Positions 40,779 to 49,808 are shown, counted from the first letter of the stretch. The stretch: 64,000 nucleotides of DNA from Gemmatimonadales bacterium (GCA_036279355.1 DASUJH010000024.1:1-64000); one strand, 5' to 3'. Translations and numbers: made by a program. Notes: generated by a model not told the origin, from the letters alone.

Positions 40779-41585
40779 CTATTTCTGCTTGTCGGCCGCG
40801 GTCCAGCGAGCGACCTCCTGTGCTGTCATCGTGCCGTAGGGGCGGATCCGGCCATCGCGGTACTCGCCGCCGAGCACGTCACCGAGATACTGCGACCAGG
40901 AGAGCAGCGTACCGTTGCAGACGGGCGAGGTCGAATCCGGCGCCGCCGTCTCGGCGAGGAGACGGCTCACCAATTCCTCGACGACCCACGCCGGCACCCG
41001 CGAACGGTTGGACGGGTAGATGAACCCGAAGAGCACGAGGTGGCTCAGCAGCACGCGCCAGTACTGCCCGAAGCGCTCGATGAGCCGGCCCCAGTCGAGG
41101 CTCTGGCCATGGGCCTGGAGAATGTGCGCGATGTCGGCCCCGTCGTAGCGCTCGCGCTCCATGACGAACGCCTTGGACCAGATGCTTTCCTCGAGCGGCG
41201 CAAGCTTGATCGTGAGGCCAAGCAGCTCGATTTCTCGGGCGTGCGCGAACCACCCATCGTCCACCGTGGCGATGCCGTTGCCCGAGCTGAAGATCACGTC
41301 GATGAAACCCTCGGCCGAGCGGATCTTTGCGAGCCAGTGGGAGAAGACGAGATCGGCCTCATAGCCGGCCTTGCGGCAGGTCTCGAGCACGCGCGGCACA
41401 TCGACGGGACGGACGAAGATGTCGAGGTCCTTGGTCGACTTGTCGATCCCGGTCTGATGCACGAATGCGAACGCGCCGCCCAGGAGGAACGGGATGCGGG
41501 CCCGGGCCAGCAGGTCGAGTGCGTCCCGGTAGAACGAGTGCGACGGCGTCTCCACACCGGCCTGCGTCGTCGAGGCGAGCGTCAT
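40779..41585 (-). CDS. Nucleotidyltransferase-like protein
   Basis: The protein has 268 residues. Residues ~28-60 hold LLGGAFAFVHQTGID followed by STKDLDIFV, matching the GG...DxD pattern of the polymerase-beta nucleotidyltransferase superfamily (minimal, DUF6036-like type). The rest has no motif I recognise beyond IDVIFSSGNG and a helical C-terminal half. The ATG at 41585 is chosen over an upstream frame because family proteins begin close to the fold. The substrate is unknown. It is divergent from the metallophosphoesterase, 101 bases apart. Confidence 0.7.
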   Translation of the reverse strand: MTLASTTQAGVETPSHSFYRDALDLLARARIPFLLGGAFAFVHQTGIDKSTKDLDIFVRPVDVPRVLETCRKAGYEADLVFSHWLAKIRSAEGFIDVIFSSGNGIATVDDGWFAHAREIELLGLTIKLAPLEESIWSKAFVMERERYDGADIAHILQAHGQSLDWGRLIERFGQYWRVLLSHLVLFGFIYPSNRSRVPAWVVEELVSRLLAETAAPDSTSPVCNGTLLSWSQYLGDVLGGEYRDGRIRPYGTMTAQEVARWTAADKQK

Positions 41586-41686
41586 CCGGGCCTCCCTGAG
41601 CACCGGAGGACGATACCGGCCACCGGGTTCCGAGGTTGTGCCGGGGATCACCGCCCGCGCGGTCGGGAATCGGCTTCCTTCATCCG

Positions 41687-42460
41687 ATGACCACCCCAGA
41701 GCGCCGGAGCCTCCGTCTCGCTGCCGTCGGCGATCTCCACTACGGCCGCGTGGGCGGCGGCCCGCTGCAGATGCTGCTCGACGCCGTCGCGGGCCAGGCA
41801 GACGTGCTCGCCATCTGCGGCGACCTCACCGACACCGGGCATCCCGACGAAGCGCGGGCGCTCGCCCGTGAGCTGGCGGGTGCCAAGGTGCCGATTGTCG
41901 CCGTGCTCGGGAACCACGACTACGAGTCGGGCCGCACCGGCGAGCTGGTGGAGATCTTCGCGGACTCCGGCGTCACGGTGCTCGATGGGACCGCGAGCGT
42001 GCTGCTCGGCGTCGGGTTCGCGGGCGTGAAGGGATTTGCGGGCGGCTTTGGGCGGCGGGCGCTCGGCCCGTGGGGTGAGCCGGCGATCAAGCTCTTCGTG
42101 CGCGAGGCGCTCGACGAAGCGCTCAAGCTGGAGACCGCGCTGGCGCGGCTCGACACACCGCGACGCGTGGTGCTGATGCACTACTCACCGATCCAGGCCA
42201 CCGTCGAGGGCGAGCCGCTGGAGATCTATCCGTATCTCGGGTCGAGCCGGCTGGAGGAGCCCCTCGGGCGCTATCCGGTGGATGCGGTGTTTCACGGCCA
42301 CGCGCACCACGGCACGCCCGAGGGGCGGACCAGGGCCGGCGTGCCGGTCTACAACGTCTCACTCGCGCTGTTGCAGCGGATCCGGCCGGGCCAGCCGCCG
42401 TTCCGCGTTCTCGAGCTGCCGCGCCGAATCGACGGCCCGCCCGACGGGCTTCGCGCGTAG
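41687..42460 (+). CDS. Metallophosphoesterase
   Basis: The protein has 257 residues in the calcineurin-like phosphoesterase fold. The full set of metal ligands is visible: AAVGDLHYG, ICGDLTDTG, LGNHDYESG, LMHYSPI and FHGHAHHGTPEG. It should hydrolyse a phosphomonoester or diester; the substrate is unknown. No signal peptide is present. The ATG at 41687 gives the standard length, with the first motif near residue 14. It converges on the aspartase gene. Confidence 0.88.
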   Translation: MTTPERRSLRLAAVGDLHYGRVGGGPLQMLLDAVAGQADVLAICGDLTDTGHPDEARALARELAGAKVPIVAVLGNHDYESGRTGELVEIFADSGVTVLDGTASVLLGVGFAGVKGFAGGFGRRALGPWGEPAIKLFVREALDEALKLETALARLDTPRRVVLMHYSPIQATVEGEPLEIYPYLGSSRLEEPLGRYPVDAVFHGHAHHGTPEGRTRAGVPVYNVSLALLQRIRPGQPPFRVLELPRRIDGPPDGLRA

Positions 42461-42486
42461 CACCGCGGCGAGGGCGCCGGCGCGGT

Positions 42487-43908
42487 TCAGCCGCCGGCTG
42501 GTACCCGGCCCCCGCCCGGCACGCCGAGCTCGGTCATGGCGCGGAGGTCGAGTACCTGCTCGAGCCTCGCGCCATCGAGCATGTGCTTCTGCATCAGCAA
42601 CTGCTTCACCGTGAGGCCGGTCGCGAGCGCTTCCTTGGCGAGCTTGGCCGCTTCCGCATAGCCGATCTCGGGCGCGAGCGCGGTGACGAGCGCCGGGCTC
42701 CGCTCGAGCCAGTAGGCGCACTGGGCCTCGTCGGCCTGGATCCCCTCGACGCAGCGTTCGGCCAGCACACGCGTCGCGTTGCCCACGATGCTCATCGCGA
42801 AGATCAGGTTGTGCGCCATCACCGGCATCATCACGTTGAGCTCGAGCTGCCCCGCGTCGGATGCCATCGCAACGGTGCAATCGAGGCCAAGCGCCTGAAA
42901 GCAGACCTGGTTCACCATTTCCGCGATCGACGGGTTCACCTTTCCCGGCATGATGCTCGACCCGGGCTGCACCGCCGGCAGCACGATTTCCGCGAGACCT
43001 GTGCGCGGCCCTGAGGCGAGCAGGCGAATGTCGTTGGCGATCCTCTGCAGGTCGAGGACGTAGGCGCGCAGCGCGCCGCTCATGGTGGCGACGTCGCCCA
43101 TGCTTTGCATCAACTGGATGCGGTCGCGCCCCTCCGTGAGCTCGAGCCCCGAGACCTGCCGCAGATGCTCGACCATGCGGCGCGGGTAGCTCTCCTCCGC
43201 GTTGATGCCGGTGCCCACAGCCGTCCCGCCGATCCCGAGTTCGCGGAGCCAGTCGGCCGCCTGCGCGAGCTTCGTTCGGTGGCGGCCAACGGTGTGTCCG
43301 TACGCGCGAAACTCCTGACCCAGGCGAATCGGCGTTGCGTCCTGCAGATGGGTGCGGCCCGATTTCACGATGTGGTCGAACTCGTCGCCCTTCTCCGCGA
43401 ACGCCTGAGCCAGCCGGTCGAGCGCGGCGAGCAGCGCGGGCAGCGTCGCAAGCGCCGCGAGCCGCATGGCCGTGGGAATCACGTCGTTGGTGCTCTGTGC
43501 CATGTTGACGTGATCGTTCGGGTGCACCGGCGCATAACTGCCGCGCGTCCCGCCGAGCAGCTCGTTGGCCCGGTTGGCGAGGACTTCATTTACGTTCATG
43601 TTGTGGCTGGTGCCGGCGCCCGCCTGATACACGTCGACGACGAACTGATCGCGATGCTTCCCGCCGAGCACTTCGTCGGCGGCGCGCACGATGGCCTCGG
43701 CGAGCCGGGGCTCGAGCCGGCCGGTGTCGCGATGCGTGAGCGCGGCCGAGCGCTTGATCCAGACCACCGCGTCGACGAACGCCGGGAGCGGCCGCAGGCC
43801 GGAAATCGGAAAATTCTCGACGGCGCGCTGGGTCTGGATGCCGTACAGCGCGTCGGCGGGCACGGCCTTCTCGCCGAGGGGATCGCGTTCGATGCGGGTG
43901 GCGGTCAT
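42487..43908 (-). CDS. aspA: Aspartate ammonia-lyase (fumarase/aspartase superfamily)
   Basis: The protein has 473 residues. The superfamily signature GSSIMPGKVNP (~residue 320) holds the catalytic loop. Aspartase-like features are LYGIQTQRAVENFPISG near the N-terminus and QAGAGTSHNMNVNEVLANRAN. Fumarase C usually has WGAQT(Q)RS and GSGTS(T)NMN, so aspartase is preferred, but the split is not perfect and fumarase cannot be excluded. It converts L-aspartate to fumarate and ammonia. The ATG at 43908 is 27 bases from the start of the divergent cupin gene. Confidence 0.85.
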   Translation of the reverse strand: MTATRIERDPLGEKAVPADALYGIQTQRAVENFPISGLRPLPAFVDAVVWIKRSAALTHRDTGRLEPRLAEAIVRAADEVLGGKHRDQFVVDVYQAGAGTSHNMNVNEVLANRANELLGGTRGSYAPVHPNDHVNMAQSTNDVIPTAMRLAALATLPALLAALDRLAQAFAEKGDEFDHIVKSGRTHLQDATPIRLGQEFRAYGHTVGRHRTKLAQAADWLRELGIGGTAVGTGINAEESYPRRMVEHLRQVSGLELTEGRDRIQLMQSMGDVATMSGALRAYVLDLQRIANDIRLLASGPRTGLAEIVLPAVQPGSSIMPGKVNPSIAEMVNQVCFQALGLDCTVAMASDAGQLELNVMMPVMAHNLIFAMSIVGNATRVLAERCVEGIQADEAQCAYWLERSPALVTALAPEIGYAEAAKLAKEALATGLTVKQLLMQKHMLDGARLEQVLDLRAMTELGVPGGGRVPAGG

Positions 43909-43935
43909 GGACGTTCGCGCTGGAGGCTGAGGGAG

Positions 43936-44259
43936 ATGAGCAACTTCATTCGCGCCGCGGACCGGGCCGTGTTTTCGGCGGCGAGGGCGGCCAAGGCGGA
44001 TCTTGCGCGGGGCGAGCGGCTGTTCGTCGGCCTCAACTGCTTCGAGCCGGGCCAGTCGCAGGCGCTGCACGCGCACGCCGGGGCCGACAAATTCTATCTC
44101 GTCCTCACGGGAAAGGCGAGGATCACGGTGGGCTGCGAGACGCAACTCGCCGAGGCCGGCACGCTCGTCTGGGCGCCGGCCGGCGAGCCGCATGGCGTGG
44201 ACGAGGCGATCGAGCGCACGGTCATGCTCGTCGCCATCGCGCCGCCGCCGGTCGGGTGA
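43936..44259 (+). CDS. Cupin-domain protein
   Basis: The protein has 107 residues and forms one cupin barrel. The first metal motif reads SQALHAHAGADKFYLVLTGKA (GxxxxHxH...E-type with D at the Glu position), and the second is TLVWAPAGEPHGV. Metal-binding histidines are therefore present. The function is unknown; it could be a small-molecule sensor or isomerase-like enzyme. GGAGG lies eight bases upstream of the ATG. Its stop codon directly abuts that of the plug protein (TGA|TCA). Confidence 0.8.
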   Translation: MSNFIRAADRAVFSAARAAKADLARGERLFVGLNCFEPGQSQALHAHAGADKFYLVLTGKARITVGCETQLAEAGTLVWAPAGEPHGVDEAIERTVMLVAIAPPPVG

Positions 44260-45702
44260 TCAGCGGCTCGCCGGCCGCGGCCGCGAGCCGCCGCGCTTGG
44301 TCCAGATCACGACGGCGCCGCACCCGCTCATCGCGCGCTGAAACTCGGCGGGCGTGGTCGATGCGCCGGAATACACCTCGATGCCCACGATGTCGCGCGG
44401 GTCGACGGGGAACGGGGCGTCGTCGGTCGGGTCAACCGTCATGGGCACGCCATCCACGTAGTACTGCGGGCTGCATTCACCCTGGGCATCAATGGCCCCC
44501 CGGCTCGAGAAGAGCCGATAGCCGTTGCCCACCGGCTCGACCTGCACGCCCGGGATGCCGCGGAAGATGTCCTCGAAGATCAGCGGATTGCGCCGCTCGA
44601 TGTCGTCCTCGGTGATGAACGTGCCGATCCCCCGCTTCATCCGCTCGTCGAACGACGAGATGCCGCTGCCCGAAGGCATCTTGCCGATCACGGCGAGCGA
44701 CGGGAGTTGCTGAACCGACTTTCCGAGCACGACCTCGGTGCGGGAAACGCCGCCCGGCTTGAGATCGATCGCAAGAGTGCCGGGCTGGTAGCCGAGGGCT
44801 GAGGCCTCGACGGTCTGGGTTCCGGCGGGCAGGCCGGCGAGCGAGAACGCGCCCGTGGCGGTGGTGCGCGCGACGGCGCGGCTGCCGCGCACGTACACCC
44901 GGGCGTCGGCGATTGGGGCGCCATCGATGTTCTTCACCATGCCGTCGAGGCGGCCGGTGAGCCGCGCGGTGTCGGCGGCCGTGGCCGCCGCGGCCAGCGG
45001 CCGGGTGCCAAGGGTGAACTCACGCGCCGCAAGCGGGCGCCCGGCAAGGTCGAGCGTGATCAGGCCGGTCGAGATCCCATTTCTGGCGGCCCAGACAGTG
45101 ACCTCGCCGTCGTTGGGCACTCGGCAGACGACGAACTGCCCCTGCGCGTTGGTCTGGGCCCGCGCGCTGTGCCGTGACGTGCGAACGCCCTCCGATTTGC
45201 TCACCGTGATCTCCGACCAGATCGCGTTCACCACGACCCCCGCGAGCCCGCTGTCCGACGCGGCATCGCGCACGGTGCCGACGAAGTATCCGGTGCCGGG
45301 TGTGCGCGGCTCGGCGGCGCAGGCGCGGCCGTAGCGGCTGTCGGCCGACGGTGTCGCGAGGAGGAGATTTGCGAGTCCCACCGCGGGCACGTCGAGCTTC
45401 CAACGCGGCGCGGGCACGCCCGCCTCGGTGAAGGCAGGATGGGTGAATCCGAGCGTGTGGGTGCCCGCCGGCACGCTGTCGAGCCTGAAACGACCGTAGC
45501 CGTCGGTGCGGACGCGCGTGGGGGTGCCGTCCAGGAGGAGCGTGGCGTTGGCGAGCGGCCCGCCGACGACAAGGCTGTCGCGCAACTGCCCGGAAACGCC
45601 CTGTGCGCTCGCGCGTGCCGGAGCAAGGAAGAGTACCGCGAGCACCGCACAGGTGAGGACGGCGGACGCGCGGAGCGGACCGGGAATGCGAGACAGGTTC
45701 AT
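44260..45702 (-). CDS. Carboxypeptidase-regulatory/TonB-plug protein without barrel
   Basis: The protein has 480 residues. A signal peptide (LTCAVLAVLFLAPARASA) precedes three CarboxypepD_reg-like modules (about residues 28-100, 130-230 and 245-320: RVRTDGYGRFRLDSVPAG, then YFVGTVRDAAS, then ARTTATGAFSLAGLPAGTQ), and then a TonB-receptor plug-like domain with GTFITEDDIERRNPLIFEDIFRG, YYVDGVPM and IVGIEVYSG. The end is SGCGAVVIWTKRGG. A true receptor would continue ~500 residues as a beta-barrel; this one stops in its plug. The function is unknown. It overlaps the MBL gene by four bases. Confidence 0.78.
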   Translation of the reverse strand: MNLSRIPGPLRASAVLTCAVLAVLFLAPARASAQGVSGQLRDSLVVGGPLANATLLLDGTPTRVRTDGYGRFRLDSVPAGTHTLGFTHPAFTEAGVPAPRWKLDVPAVGLANLLLATPSADSRYGRACAAEPRTPGTGYFVGTVRDAASDSGLAGVVVNAIWSEITVSKSEGVRTSRHSARAQTNAQGQFVVCRVPNDGEVTVWAARNGISTGLITLDLAGRPLAAREFTLGTRPLAAAATAADTARLTGRLDGMVKNIDGAPIADARVYVRGSRAVARTTATGAFSLAGLPAGTQTVEASALGYQPGTLAIDLKPGGVSRTEVVLGKSVQQLPSLAVIGKMPSGSGISSFDERMKRGIGTFITEDDIERRNPLIFEDIFRGIPGVQVEPVGNGYRLFSSRGAIDAQGECSPQYYVDGVPMTVDPTDDAPFPVDPRDIVGIEVYSGASTTPAEFQRAMSGCGAVVIWTKRGGSRPRPASR

Positions 45703-46340
45703 GAGCGGAGAAACGGATTGGTCAGGCGCTCCACACCGATCGTCGTGTCGGGGCCGTGCCCGCTGTGAACGACGGTCGAATCGGGAAGCGAAAGAAACTC
45801 GTGCCGGATCGTGGCCATCAAGGTCTCGAAGTTGCCACCTGGCAGATCGGTGCGGCCGATCGAGCCGTTGAACAGCACATCGCCGCCGAAGACGCGGTCG
45901 TGGCCCACAAAGCTCACTGATCCCGGCGAGTGCCCGGGCGTCGCCCGGACCGCGAACTCGAGGCCGCCCACCCGAAGCGTCGTGCCTGGGACCAGCTCCA
46001 CGTCCGGCGGCGGCAGCGAGGCCACGCGGAGCCCGAACCAGGAGCCCTGCTCCGGCAACGCGTCGTACAGCGGCCGGTCGAGCGGGTGGAGGTGGATCGG
46101 CACGCCGGTGGCCCGCTTGATCGCCGCGACGCCCAGCACATGGTCCACGTGAGCGTGGGTCAGCCAGATGGCTCGGGGCGTCCAGCCGCGGGTGCCAAGC
46201 TCGGCCAGAAACATCGCCGGCTCCTCGCCCGGGTCCACGATCACCGCGTCGCCGGTGCCGCGGTCGCCGATCAGGTAACAATTCTGGACGAACTGCCCGT
46301 TGGGCAGTTGCACGACCTCGAGCGCGGACACGGCCGTCAA
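45699..46340 (-). CDS. MBL-fold metallo-hydrolase (glyoxalase II-like)
   Basis: The protein has 213 residues. The metallo-beta-lactamase motif THAHVDHVLG (H-x-H-x-D-H) is at ~residue 60, followed by TPGHSPGSVSF, FGGDVLF and HSGHGPDTTIG. Size and NCYLIGDRGTGDAVIVDPG fit small YcbL/glyoxalase II-type hydrolases acting on thioesters; the substrate is open. The start is TTG 46340 (TTGA overlap with trxB) or GTG nine bases further. It follows trxB in the same transcript. Confidence 0.85.
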   Translation of the reverse strand: MTAVSALEVVQLPNGQFVQNCYLIGDRGTGDAVIVDPGEEPAMFLAELGTRGWTPRAIWLTHAHVDHVLGVAAIKRATGVPIHLHPLDRPLYDALPEQGSWFGLRVASLPPPDVELVPGTTLRVGGLEFAVRATPGHSPGSVSFVGHDRVFGGDVLFNGSIGRTDLPGGNFETLMATIRHEFLSLPDSTVVHSGHGPDTTIGVERLTNPFLRS

Positions 46341-47305
46341 ACCTCGACCGCCGCCTTGCGCTCCGCCCGGGCTTTCCGGTCCGTGAGGAATTTCTCGACG
46401 GCAATTGCCGCGGTGGTGGCATCGCCCACGGCGGTGGTGATCTGCCGGGTGAGCTGCACCCGAAGGTCGCCCGCGGCGAAGAGGCCGGGAATCGAGCTCA
46501 TCATCCGCTCGTCGGTGATCATGTAGCCGCTCGGATCGTGGGCGAAGTGCTCGCGCACCAGACCGGTGTTCGGCTGGAATCCGATGAAGATGAAGCAGCC
46601 GGTGGCCGCGAGCGATGAGCGCTCCCCGGTCACCGTGTCCTCGAGCGCGATGCTCGTGAGGCCCGCCGAATCGCCGACGAGCTCGAGCACGCGCCTGTTC
46701 CAGAGCACCTCGATCTTCGGGTTTGCGGACAGCCGCTCCTGGAGAAGCTTCGATGCGCGAAATTCGCCGCGCCGGTGAATCACGTAGACCTTCTCGGCGT
46801 ATCGCGTGAGATAGTCGGCCTCCTCCACCGCCGCGTCGCCGCCGCCCACGACGGCGAGCGTTTCACCCTTGAAGAACGCGCCATCGCACACCGCGCAGTA
46901 GGAGACGCCGCGCCCTGCATACTCCAGCTCGCCCGGTACGCCGAGCTTGTGCGGCGTACCCCCGGCGGTGAGGATCACGGCGGGCGCTTCGTAGACGTGG
47001 CCGCGCGAGGTCGCGACCTCGAATGTGCCGTCGTTGCGCCGCAGGATCGATTCGACGTTGTCCTGCCGGATGTCCGCACCGAACGCCTTCGCGTGGTCGG
47101 TCATGAGCTGCGCCAGCTCGCGACCCTTGATTTTGAGGAAGCCGGGATAGTCCTCGATCCATTCGGTGTTGAGCAGCTCGCCGCCGGGCACGCCGCGCTC
47201 GATGAGGACGGTGCGCAGCATGCCCCGCCCCGCATACATGGCGGCGCAGAGCCCGGCAGGGCCGCCGCCGACGATGATGACCTCGAACTCGTAGCGTTCC
47301 GGCAT
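46337..47305 (-). CDS. trxB: Thioredoxin reductase
   Basis: The protein has 322 residues. FAD motif GGGPAGLCAAMYAGRG is at the N-terminus, the redox-active CxxC is in SYCAVCDGAFF (~residue 135), NADPH motif VVGGGDAAVEEADYL follows, and FIFIGFQPNTGLV with the C-terminal GLFAAGDLR closes the FAD site. It reduces thioredoxin with NADPH. The ATG at 47305 follows a 186-base gap with a TATATT element but no convincing -35. Confidence 0.95.
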   Translation of the reverse strand: MPERYEFEVIIVGGGPAGLCAAMYAGRGMLRTVLIERGVPGGELLNTEWIEDYPGFLKIKGRELAQLMTDHAKAFGADIRQDNVESILRRNDGTFEVATSRGHVYEAPAVILTAGGTPHKLGVPGELEYAGRGVSYCAVCDGAFFKGETLAVVGGGDAAVEEADYLTRYAEKVYVIHRRGEFRASKLLQERLSANPKIEVLWNRRVLELVGDSAGLTSIALEDTVTGERSSLAATGCFIFIGFQPNTGLVREHFAHDPSGYMITDERMMSSIPGLFAAGDLRVQLTRQITTAVGDATTAAIAVEKFLTDRKARAERKAAVEV

Positions 47306-47491
47306 GACATCCTCGGAGAAATCCGTCGCGGCGGCACGGGCCGCCGCTGACCAAATATAGAACCGGGGGAGGTTCCTCCGCGCCGGCTCAGGGCCCTACC
47401 GATTGCGGACCGCCGCGCATCGGCCGCGTGCTCCGCGGGCGCGGCCGCGAGGTACCCGCCCGCGATGACGATATCGCCGAAAGCGGCGGGA

Positions 47492-48223
47492 TCAGCGGAC
47501 CGCGCGGCCGCCATCGACGACGAGGGTCGTGCCGGTCACGAAATCGCCGGCCTCGAGGAGATAGAGCACGGCACCCACCGCGTCCTCCGGCGTGCCGAGG
47601 CGCGCGAGCGGCGTGGTGCGGACGAGCTGCTGGCGGGCCTCGGCGTCGTAGTGTTCCGGGACGAGCACGGCTCCGGGCGCCACGGCGTTCACCGTTACGT
47701 CCGGGGCGAGGCTCAGCGCCAGCACCTTTGTGAGCATGACGACACCCGCCTTGCTGATCGAGTGCGCGGCAAAGCCGGGCCAGGGCTCGAGGCCCGCCAC
47801 ATCCGCGAGGTTGACGATGCGGCCACGCTGCGCGCGGAGGTGTGGCGCCGCGCCCTGCGAGCAGAAGAACACCGCGCGCAGGTTGAGGTCGAGAATCTCG
47901 TTCCAGCGCTCCACGCTCGTCTCCTCGAAGCGGAGCCGATGCATCACGGCCGCCGAGTTCACCAGCACGTCGAGCCGGCCGAATCGCGCCGCGACCCGAT
48001 CCGGGAGCGCGCGCGCCGCGGCGGCGTCGGTGAGATCGGCCGCGAAGCAGTCGGCGACGCCGCCGGCGGATTCGATGTCCGATCGAAGTGCGGCCGCACC
48101 TGCGGCTGATGCGTGATGATGGAGCGCGAGCTGCATGCCGCGCTCGGCGAGCGCCGCGGCGATGGCGCGGCCGAGGCGGCGCCCGGCGCCGGTCACGAGC
48201 GCGACGCGGCCGCGTAGCTCCAC
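47492..48223 (-). CDS. Short-chain dehydrogenase with His in place of the catalytic Tyr
   Basis: The protein has 243 residues in the classical SDR fold. It has TGAGRRLGRAIAAALAERG (NAD(P) loop), VLVNSAAVMHRL, LNLRAVFFCSQGA and the C-terminal TLVVDGGRAVR. The YxxxK site reads HSISK (the codon is CAC), so the acid-base Tyr is replaced by His. A dehydrogenase that still works would be unusual; the protein may bind a ligand without catalysis or use another residue. It starts with GTG, two bases after the second SDR stops. Confidence 0.85.
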   Translation of the reverse strand: MELRGRVALVTGAGRRLGRAIAAALAERGMQLALHHHASAAGAAALRSDIESAGGVADCFAADLTDAAAARALPDRVAARFGRLDVLVNSAAVMHRLRFEETSVERWNEILDLNLRAVFFCSQGAAPHLRAQRGRIVNLADVAGLEPWPGFAAHSISKAGVVMLTKVLALSLAPDVTVNAVAPGAVLVPEHYDAEARQQLVRTTPLARLGTPEDAVGAVLYLLEAGDFVTGTTLVVDGGRAVR

Positions 48224-48225
48224 GC

Positions 48226-48954
48226 TCAGGCTCCGCGCGGCCGGATGGGCAGGATCTGGCCGGTGATGCTTGAGGCGGGGTCCGCCAGGCTCAGGACGCC
48301 GCGGCAGATGTCGTCCAGCTCGACGTAAGGGCCCTCCGTGCCGACGCTCGCGACGTTGTCGCCGGTGCGTACCATGCCGGGCGCCACCGCGTTCACCCGC
48401 ACGCCGGCACCGGCGAGCTCCAGCGCGAGGCTCCGGGTGAAACCGGCGACGGCCGCCTTGGCGGCCGAGTACACCGCCATCGGACTCTGCGGCTCGAGCA
48501 CGGCCATCGACGCGAAGTTGACGATCGAGCCGCGCGCGGCCGAGAGGGCGCCGATGGCGGCTCGCGAGACGAGCACTGTTGTCTTCACGTTGATCGCCAT
48601 CTCGCGGTCGAAGTCGCGGGGGCCGAGGTTACTGAGCGGGCCGTAGGTGGTGAGCCCGCCTGCGACGTTCACGACCGTGTCGAGCCGGCCGTACGCGCGC
48701 ATGGCGGTTTCGATGGCCAGCTCGGTGATGTCGGGGATGGTGAGATCACCGGCGGCGGGGCGTGCCTCGATGCCGAGCGCCGCGAATTCGCGCACGCGCT
48801 CGGCCACGCCCACGGCGTTGAGGTCGGCGGCCACGAGCCGCGCGCCGGCGCGGCCGAGCGCCAGCGCCACGGCGTGGCCGATCTGGCCCGCGCGGCCAAC
48901 GCCGGTGACGAGCGCCACGCGGTCGCGGAAGTCGGGTGTGGCCGGCGCCGTCAT
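48226..48954 (-). CDS. Short-chain dehydrogenase/reductase
   Basis: The protein has 242 residues. It has TGVGRAGQIGHAVALALG (a GxxxGxG variant with an insertion), AADLNAVG, VVNVAGGLTTYG, the intact catalytic site AVYSAAKAAVAGF and VNAVAPGMVRTGD. It is typical of the 3-ketoacyl-ACP reductase-like branch; the substrate is unknown. The ATG overlaps the PHP gene by four bases. It and its His-variant neighbour look like a diverged pair in one transcript. Confidence 0.85.
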   Translation of the reverse strand: MTAPATPDFRDRVALVTGVGRAGQIGHAVALALGRAGARLVAADLNAVGVAERVREFAALGIEARPAAGDLTIPDITELAIETAMRAYGRLDTVVNVAGGLTTYGPLSNLGPRDFDREMAINVKTTVLVSRAAIGALSAARGSIVNFASMAVLEPQSPMAVYSAAKAAVAGFTRSLALELAGAGVRVNAVAPGMVRTGDNVASVGTEGPYVELDDICRGVLSLADPASSITGQILPIRPRGA

Positions 48955-49808
48955 CGCCGCGCGGGGCGGGCCGCCTCGAGGCGCCCGAGCCATTCGAGCG
49001 GCACCTGCTGAGAACCGAGCGCGCCGTGCGTCTCGTCGCCGGCCGGATCGCCATGCCAGTCGCTGCCGCCCGTGCGCAGGAGACCGAGCTCGAGTGCCAA
49101 GTCGGTAATGCGCGCGCGCTGCTCGCCATCGTGGCTCGGGTGGCGGGTCTCCACGGCATCGAGGCCCGCCGCCCGGAGCCGCGCCAGGAAGGATCGATTC
49201 GCGCGGTCCTTGAGGTGCGCGGCCGAGACGACGCCACCGACCGAATGCACCAGCGTTGCGACCTCGGCAAAGGCCGGTAGCGTCTTCTCGACGAAGGCAG
49301 GACGGCCGCGCGCGAGGTAGCGGTCGAAGGCGTCGCCGACCGAAGCGACTTGCCCGCGCCGCACCAGCGCGCGTGCCACATGCGGCCGCCCGACCGCGCC
49401 GCCGTCCGCTTCGGCGAGCACGTCGGCCTCGCTCACGACGACGCCGGCGCGGTGCAGCTTGTCCACCATGGCGCGGCCGCGCCGCGCGCGGTCGGCGCGG
49501 CAGCGGACGAGAAAGGCCTCGAGCTCCGGCGAGTCGGCTGGCAGGAAGTAGCCGAGGACATGCATCTCGCCCCAGGGCGCCGCAACGGAAAACTCGCACC
49601 CACCTACGACGCGCACGCCGAGCCGCGCGCCTTCGGCTTCCGCGACGGGCACGCCGGCCACGGTGTCGTGATCGGTGAGCGCCATCGCCGCGAGGCCGGC
49701 GCCGGCCGCGCGCGCCACGACCGCCTGGGGCGTGAGCTCGCCGTCCGACGCGGTGGAGTGGACGTGGAGGTCGACGATGGATCCGGGCAGATCTTGCGGC
49801 TCGCTCAC
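48951..49808 (-). CDS. PHP-domain phosphoesterase (TrpH/RNase AM-like)
   Basis: The protein has 285 residues. Metal motifs are VDLHVHSTASDGEL, ALTDHDTVAG, AHLKDR and GSDWHGDPAG (the PHP His/Asp set). It has the length and layout of the YciV/TrpH group, of which E. coli RNase AM trims RNA 5' ends; nucleotide 3',5'-bisphosphate hydrolysis is another known activity. The GTG at 49808 overlaps the small upstream gene by four bases. It sits in a co-transcribed group downstream of the 2-oxoacid dehydrogenase genes. Confidence 0.83.
   Translation of the reverse strand: MSEPQDLPGSIVDLHVHSTASDGELTPQAVVARAAGAGLAAMALTDHDTVAGVPVAEAEGARLGVRVVGGCEFSVAAPWGEMHVLGYFLPADSPELEAFLVRCRADRARRGRAMVDKLHRAGVVVSEADVLAEADGGAVGRPHVARALVRRGQVASVGDAFDRYLARGRPAFVEKTLPAFAEVATLVHSVGGVVSAAHLKDRANRSFLARLRAAGLDAVETRHPSHDGEQRARITDLALELGLLRTGGSDWHGDPAGDETHGALGSQQVPLEWLGRLEAARPARR

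Noticed and set aside
47354-47359. TATATT element upstream of trxB as a promoter
   Set aside because: No -35 box within 15 to 19 bases and no extended -10; the same hexamer may occur by chance, so it was not called.
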